NCBI GenBank assembly: GCA_004325065.1
Contig: PITI01000453.1
Span: 1 to 12,175, forward strand
DNA from: Hamiltosporidium magnivora
Lineage: Eukaryota; Microsporidia; Dubosqiidae
DNA length: 12,175 nucleotides
Direction: 5' to 3'
The translations under genes and the position numbers were made by a program. Positions within the stretch are counted from its first letter, which is position 1. The number at the start of each line of letters is the position of its first letter. Shown one piece after another: positions 8,221-12,175 of the stretch. The notes under the pieces were generated by a model. The model was not told where the DNA came from, searched no databases, and saw only the letters and a program-made list of their open reading frames with translations.

Positions 8221-8262
8221 AAATTTGATTTGTTCAATTTTATTTTTTAATAAATCAAATTT
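8221..8262. repeat. perfect 11-bp inverted repeat
   Basis: AAATTTGATTT (8221-8231) is exactly complementary to AAATCAAATTT (8252-8262), with a 20-nt loop. It sits just upstream of the 127-codon frame. Because it is wholly AT-rich, chance is more likely than for the 3239-3274 hairpin. Confidence 0.45.
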
Positions 8263-9059
8263 TAAGTTAATTAAACAAGATCAAGATTTTTAGGCTAAAT
8301 TAAGTTAAAATATGTTATTCCAATGGTTTTAAAAAAATAATTTACAATCATAGTGATAGGTTCAATTCTAGAAACTTTAGAATTTTAATATTTATAATAA
8401 TATTTTATTAGATATCTGAAGATTCAAACTAATTATACAACTAAATCATACAAATTTTGTAAAATCTGTTTTTTTATAAACAGCGTGATTTCATTTTTAC
8501 ATTAGTTTATAATTTATCAGGGCTTTTAGTTTTTGGGAAAAATGAAACGAAGATTATAATCAATATATGTATTTAACGATCAAATATAAAATATTCGTTT
8601 TTCTTCGAAGTATTTTACGATTTATTTTATAATAGTAATGTATTCAAAGTGATATTTGTTACTTGTATTTTCCTTTTGATTCTAATTTTTTTTCTCTCTT
8701 CAACTATCGAAAAAAAAATTCCGAAAAAAGAAAAAAATTTGGTAAAGCAAATAGACCAAATCATACATAATAGCTATAATAAACCGAATATTGAATTTAA
8801 GCTATAGTGTGTTTCCAAAGACTCTACACAATATATTAAAACTTTCTTGGTTAACTCAATAAAAATTGCATTTCACTTTTAAACACTAAACGAGCATAAA
8901 TACAACAACCTGATTGAGTTAAAATATACTCAATAAGCATGATTTTTTCTTTCGGATTTTTCTACATGGGAACTATCGAAAAAAATATCCAATATTTGTA
9001 GTAAATCTATTTTGCAAAAAAACGGCCAAATGTTCTAGAAATTATAATAATAGGCGATA
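8263..9059. other. no supported gene
   Basis: No open frame or convincing decayed frame was found. The only repeated text is ACTATCGAAAAAAA with a short following match near 8703 and 8971. The right part may hold the far end of the Tc1/mariner relic, but no motif shows it. Confidence 0.35.
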
Positions 9060-9426
9060 TTACGAAAACAAGGTTTCTCCTAATCGTTTTTCATCTGAGA
9101 AGGTAAGGTTTCGAAGAAAACCTTAAAGAGCTGGACATACGCTCATAGATATTTGCAGGATGGCTTTGTACCTACTTTAACTTACTAGTATCTCAAAATT
9201 TAAGTTACTTTGATGAAAAAAATAAGACAAGAAGAGAACGAGGGCAACGAGAATCGTCATATGGCTTTCTATCTGTATTTCCAGTTTGACATAAATTAAT
9301 TAACTCATTCATGAACACATTTGAGAGAGCAAATAAATCACGGAAAGGAAATTTTAAAAGTCTTCTATAGCCTTTAAATTTCAAGGAATTGAGCATCAAA
9401 AGTGCTAGATTGCTTGAATAGACCAA
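9060..9426 (-). pseudogene. Tc1/mariner-type transposase relic
   Basis: A 73-codon minus-strand frame (9426-9205) contains ELINLCQTGNTDRKPYDDSR followed by CPRSLL. This matches the helix-turn-helix DNA-binding part of Tc1/mariner transposases, where a leucine-rich helix and a G-x-T/S turn precede an SRSTV-like block. About 100 bp further on, in another frame (9116-9065), the minus strand reads FLRNLTFSDEKRLG. This fits the conserved W-x-x-V-x-FSDE-x-x-F catalytic-core segment of the family. The two motifs are in the right order and on the same strand but closer together than in an intact transposase of about 340 residues, with stops between. The rest of the DDE domain and terminal repeats were not found. 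Confidence 0.55.
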
Positions 9427-9577
9427 ACTATAAATAAAAATATACTCAAAGGATTCAAATATGATGTCTCTGAACCACTGTTCCTGTTTTTAACCGAATG
9501 TTTTAAGCAACTGACTCGCTACGATTTTTTAGGAGTATAGGTTTATTGTCTTAAGTAATAAATTTAAAGGTGTATTT

Positions 9578-10405
9578 TGAAATATCACATCTTTTAAAAA
9601 ACAGTGTCAAATTTTATATTATTTTCATGAAATTAATGCAGTTCTAGGGTTAACATAAATAACTGCTAACCAACACGTGACTGGAGCCTTCTAAGATACC
9701 TACATCCTAAAACATTTTGTCTAAAATGTGTATATAACCCAAATAACGGGTATAGAAGTTGTTTAGTGTTTTTTAATGTCAGTTGAATGGTGTGTGATCG
9801 TAGATTGAAACCTACCCTGGACTCCCCAAAGACTATGTACGATTTATACATGCTCTAACCATTCGGAGCCTAAAAACTCTTTGCTAAAATATATTTCGGC
9901 GACTTACATGAGGCTTACCTAGACAGCATAATCTCATACTGACAGTATAACATGCTAATTGTTTTCCTGGCTCAAAATAGTTTTGATTTCATCTCCTAGG
10001 AGTTAAGTAGTCTGATCAAGGTTAGCAAAGCTAAGGTTCTATACTTTTACATGGAAATTATCGGCAAGCTCAGCTGCGGTCTGCAATCCAATTTAATAAA
10101 AAACACGAAAATAGATTTACATAAGAAGTTTCTTTATTTTGTAGACCTCTTCCTCTTATTAGAAAACCCATGAAACGTTCGAAAATATACTGTGGTTTAT
10201 TTCACATTAAAAATACAAACAATTATCTTCATACCTATTTCACATAGCGATTGGCAAGTAGATAGTTTTTCATGCTGTTATCTTCTTTTTACCTATAAAT
10301 TAAAAAATGTAGCAGTTCATAATTCTCCCATGTCCATTACGCCCGACATTTTTAATACACCCTTTCTTTATTTCCTATATATTTATAAACCCTTTATCTA
10401 CTATT
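9578..10405 (-). repeat. copy 2 of the diverged ~0.8-kb noncoding repeat
   Basis: Inverted relative to copy 1 at 5642-6440, with the same blocks in the same order. On the minus strand they are AATAGTAGAT (10405-10396), CTTGCCAATCG near 10257, AAGAGGTCTA near 10150, GGATTGCAGACCGCAGCTGA near 10080, CATGTAAG near 9910, ATATATTTTAGC near 9890, GTAGGTATC near 9700 and AGCAGTTATTTATGTT near 9665. The GCAGTT/AACTGC stem is kept. Middle parts have several insertions and deletions. It lies just downstream of the gypsy-type integrase relic on the same strand, the place where a 3' LTR would be. Open frames inside it (61 and 79 codons) are not conserved in copy 1 and are not genes. Confidence 0.75.
9791..9880 (-). 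other. tRNA-like segment inside repeat copy 2
   Basis: On the minus strand there is a D-arm-like hairpin, GCTC then CGAATGGTTA then GAGC (9869-9852). It is followed at once by an anticodon-arm-like hairpin, ATGTA, seven-nt loop, TACAT (9851-9835). After a long spacer comes a T-arm-like GTAG, GTTTCAAT, CTAC (9815-9800 region). No acceptor stem pairs. Copy 1 lacks the first two stems but has a B-box-like GGCTTCGATAAC at 6218-6229 at the matching place. It is not a functional tRNA; it may be a trace of a tRNA-derived, RNA polymerase III promoter or chance. Confidence 0.25.
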
Positions 10406-10494
10406 CTCTCATCTCTAAAGTCCCAGATTAAAATATGAATATTTTTTTTTGATATAATGGGGGTTAAGCGAAATAAATGTGTATATAATCTTAA

Positions 10495-10510
10495 CTTTAT
10501 TTTCCCCTGC
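10495..10510 (-). other. candidate polypurine tract
   Basis: The minus strand reads GCAGGGGAAAATAAAG between the integrase relic and repeat copy 2. A purine tract directly before the 3' LTR is required for plus-strand priming in LTR retrotransposons. The tract lies about 90 bp before the start of clear similarity between the repeat copies, and the LTR would not start with the usual TG, so the role is uncertain. Confidence 0.25.
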
Positions 10511-10624
10511 AAAAAATTTATCGTTATAATTTTAAAAATAAACTGATTTCCTTTTATGTTAGCATTTCTTTTTTGGAAAATATGACTTTTTAAATAAAAC
10601 ATATGAAAATTATATCTGCTTTAT

Positions 10625-11820
10625 TACGCTTTTAAAACAGATCTATTTGACCATTATTGTTTTCGATTCTACCGTATTAGCAATTGAAATATTCTGTTAC
10701 TCTAAAGACAGAATCATTATAAGAATAATCAAACGAAGCGGGTTTAGTCTTTGTATTCATGTCAAAATTTTTTTATATCAAAACCCTATCACCAGTAAGA
10801 AGATTTCTTTTAATTTTATTTGAATCTTTACATTCTATGATCTTTTTTTATATTCTTCAAAATGTCTACATACTTCTGTATCAGTTTCAATATTCTTATC
10901 AATGTTAGAAGCGGTGATTCTTGAAGTTGAAGCAAGATATCTAGATGCATTTACCATATTATATATTTCAGTCACATTCTCTAAATCTCACTGCGTATAT
11001 TCTTGATCATGGTTATTTAATGTTAATACCCCAGAAATGATTTTTCGACTGATACTAATCATCATTTATTTTCTAAGTCACTATACTACCAGAAAACGTA
11101 TTATTAAATACAAGTTGACCGAAAAAAAAGTTGAAATTGTGTTTTGTTTGTCGCACCTTGTATTGTTCTATTATAAGTCTATAGGCATCATTATGAAAAT
11201 CAATACATCTTTTTTCGGTAACATATAACTTTTTTGCTAAACATCTTTAAATTGTTATATTTTTCGTTCAACTTGTCTTTAGGCTTTTGTATTACGTGAT
11301 CTACTATGTATTATTTGTATTATTAGAGCAGTGAAATACGTTTACAGTAATTTTATTTTAAAATACTATTATCAGATTGAATAGCTACTAAATACATAAA
11401 TTTATAAATGAAAAATTTAATACATCTCTTACTGATCGTGAGTTCTTGTTTATTATCCCAAAACTACAGAGATGCTTTGTATAAATGTCGATTACGGTTA
11501 AAATTTTTCGATACCAGCATTTTTATTTCCGTATCTTCTATGATCTATACGAAAAATCATAAATAAGTTATATTTTTGGTAATATTGATCATATTTATTA
11601 ACTGACCTTTATTAAATAAATTGAATATACTACAGACCTCTCCGGCGTATTGCACATTTTCTTATGTTTGTTTTAGAAATCTCATAATATTTTTGTTCAC
11701 ATAAACTAATTTTATAAATTCAGAATGTGCTACCGATTGTTTTGTTTAATTTTACATTTGATCATCACATTTTCTAATTGAAAACATACCTTAGCATTCG
11801 TTCGTGCCCTTTGAAGCAAA
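10625..11820 (-). pseudogene. decayed Ty3/gypsy-type integrase (LTR retrotransposon pol fragment)
   Basis: Pieces of an integrase appear in order along the minus strand in shifting frames. Positions 11820-11560 hold a zinc-finger-like part (AHSEFIKL, then MRFLKQT, then EVCSIFNLFNKG). Positions 11410-11370 read KFMYLVAIQSDNSI, like the first core strand carrying the first aspartate. Positions 11290-11090 read MFSKK then CIDFHNDAYRLIIEQYKVRQ, like the block around the second aspartate (DxGxxFxN). Then comes GQLVFNNTF, at the place of NGxxERxNxT, with the catalytic glutamate lost. Positions 10980-10830 are the helical linker (YNMVNASRYLASTSRI), and 10810-10660 the C-terminal part with LLTGDRVLI. 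At least four frameshifts and many stops, mostly TAA, show it is dead. No RNase H or reverse transcriptase was recognised to the right. The element is old and AT-enriched. Confidence 0.6.
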
Positions 11821-12175
11821 TATCATCTCAAAATATTATAAATTGATTTGACTTTCTTCTCCGAAGTCTTTTCTCTTGTTTGCTTTAGTTAGGTGGATAC
11901 TGCCCGATCTTCAAAAAAGTCAACAGAATATCTTTTTTTGCTTTTTTTGGCAAATTACAATCTTTGGCATCTGGCCTACAATATTTTTTTTGCTATTAGT
12001 AAAATAAAAATTACAAAAAACAAGAAATATAGAGTTATATTATAGTAAACATTTATATTATTTATAAAATCATTTGTTCAGAAAATAGTTACTTTATAAA
12101 GATTATTCCACTTTAAAGTAATTGTTAAAACTATAATTCAAAAAAATAGCAAGTCCTAAAAGTTTGCATAACATT
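11821..12175. other. no supported gene; possible upstream part of the gypsy-type relic
   Basis: The minus strand from about 11940 reads IHLTKANKRKDFGEESQINL and then a stop. This could belong to the RNase H or linker part that precedes integrase, but no motif supports it. The rest up to the window end is T/A-rich with no coding signal. Confidence 0.3.

Noticed and set aside
9666..9851. 61-codon minus-strand frame as a gene
   Set aside because: It lies inside repeat copy 2, and the matching part of copy 1 has no such frame.
9791..9880. A functional tRNA gene
   Set aside because: No acceptor stem pairs and the variable region is abnormal; two of the arms are missing in the sister repeat copy.
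10192..10431. 79-codon plus-strand frame as a gene
   Set aside because: It overlaps repeat copy 2 on the opposite strand, is not conserved in copy 1, and has the length expected by chance.
10375..10602. 75-codon minus-strand frame as a gene
   Set aside because: It runs from the integrase relic into repeat copy 2, has no recognised motif, and is near the chance length limit.
11037..11228. 63-codon plus-strand frame as a gene
   Set aside because: It is antisense to the integrase relic, whose minus-strand frames show ordered family motifs.

Overview
The window is a very AT-rich eukaryotic sequence with one clear intact gene (3979-4506, +), one recognisable but interrupted gene (4639-5166, -), and about 11 kb holding no confident gene. 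The second gene is a very short homologue of the RNA polymerase III factor TFIIIB subunit Bdp1. A CCC motif lies four bases before its ATG, and the two genes converge with short untranslated regions. These traits suggest a microsporidian, probably one of the expanded, transposon-rich genomes rather than a compact one. This is inferred from style and gene size; no rRNA is present to confirm it, and a host-derived segment cannot be fully excluded for parts of the window.

Left side (1-3978): no intact gene. Reading frames on both strands hold long stretches of protein-like sequence broken by stops (mostly TAA) and frameshifts, at 1-790 (-), 1289-1648 (+), 2251-2700 (-), 2935-3238 (-) and 3515-3680 (+). 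They look like decayed genes or transposons. One resembles the zinc-finger part of an LTR-retrotransposon integrase. A perfect 11-bp hairpin sits at 3239-3274.

Centre (3979-5166): a 175-residue protein resembling the Nse1 subunit of the SMC5/6 DNA-repair complex, then the convergent Bdp1 homologue. The Bdp1 frame keeps its SANT domain but is cut by two in-frame TAA codons.

Right side (5167-12175): a repeat graveyard. Two diverged copies of a noncoding element of about 0.8 kb, richer in GC than its surroundings, lie in opposite orientation (5642-6440 + and 9578-10405 -). Between them are a sequence resembling an interspersed repeat of invertebrate genomes (6685-7040), a G-poor strip with a degenerate 29-30 bp periodicity (7068-7214), a 127-codon open frame with frameshifted continuation (7508-8180, -) and a Tc1/mariner transposase relic (9060-9426, -). 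Right of the second copy is a decayed Ty3/gypsy-type integrase (10625-11820, -). The order integrase, purine tract, repeat copy suggests the 0.8-kb repeat may be the LTR of that family, although a tRNA-like segment inside it leaves a SINE-like origin open.
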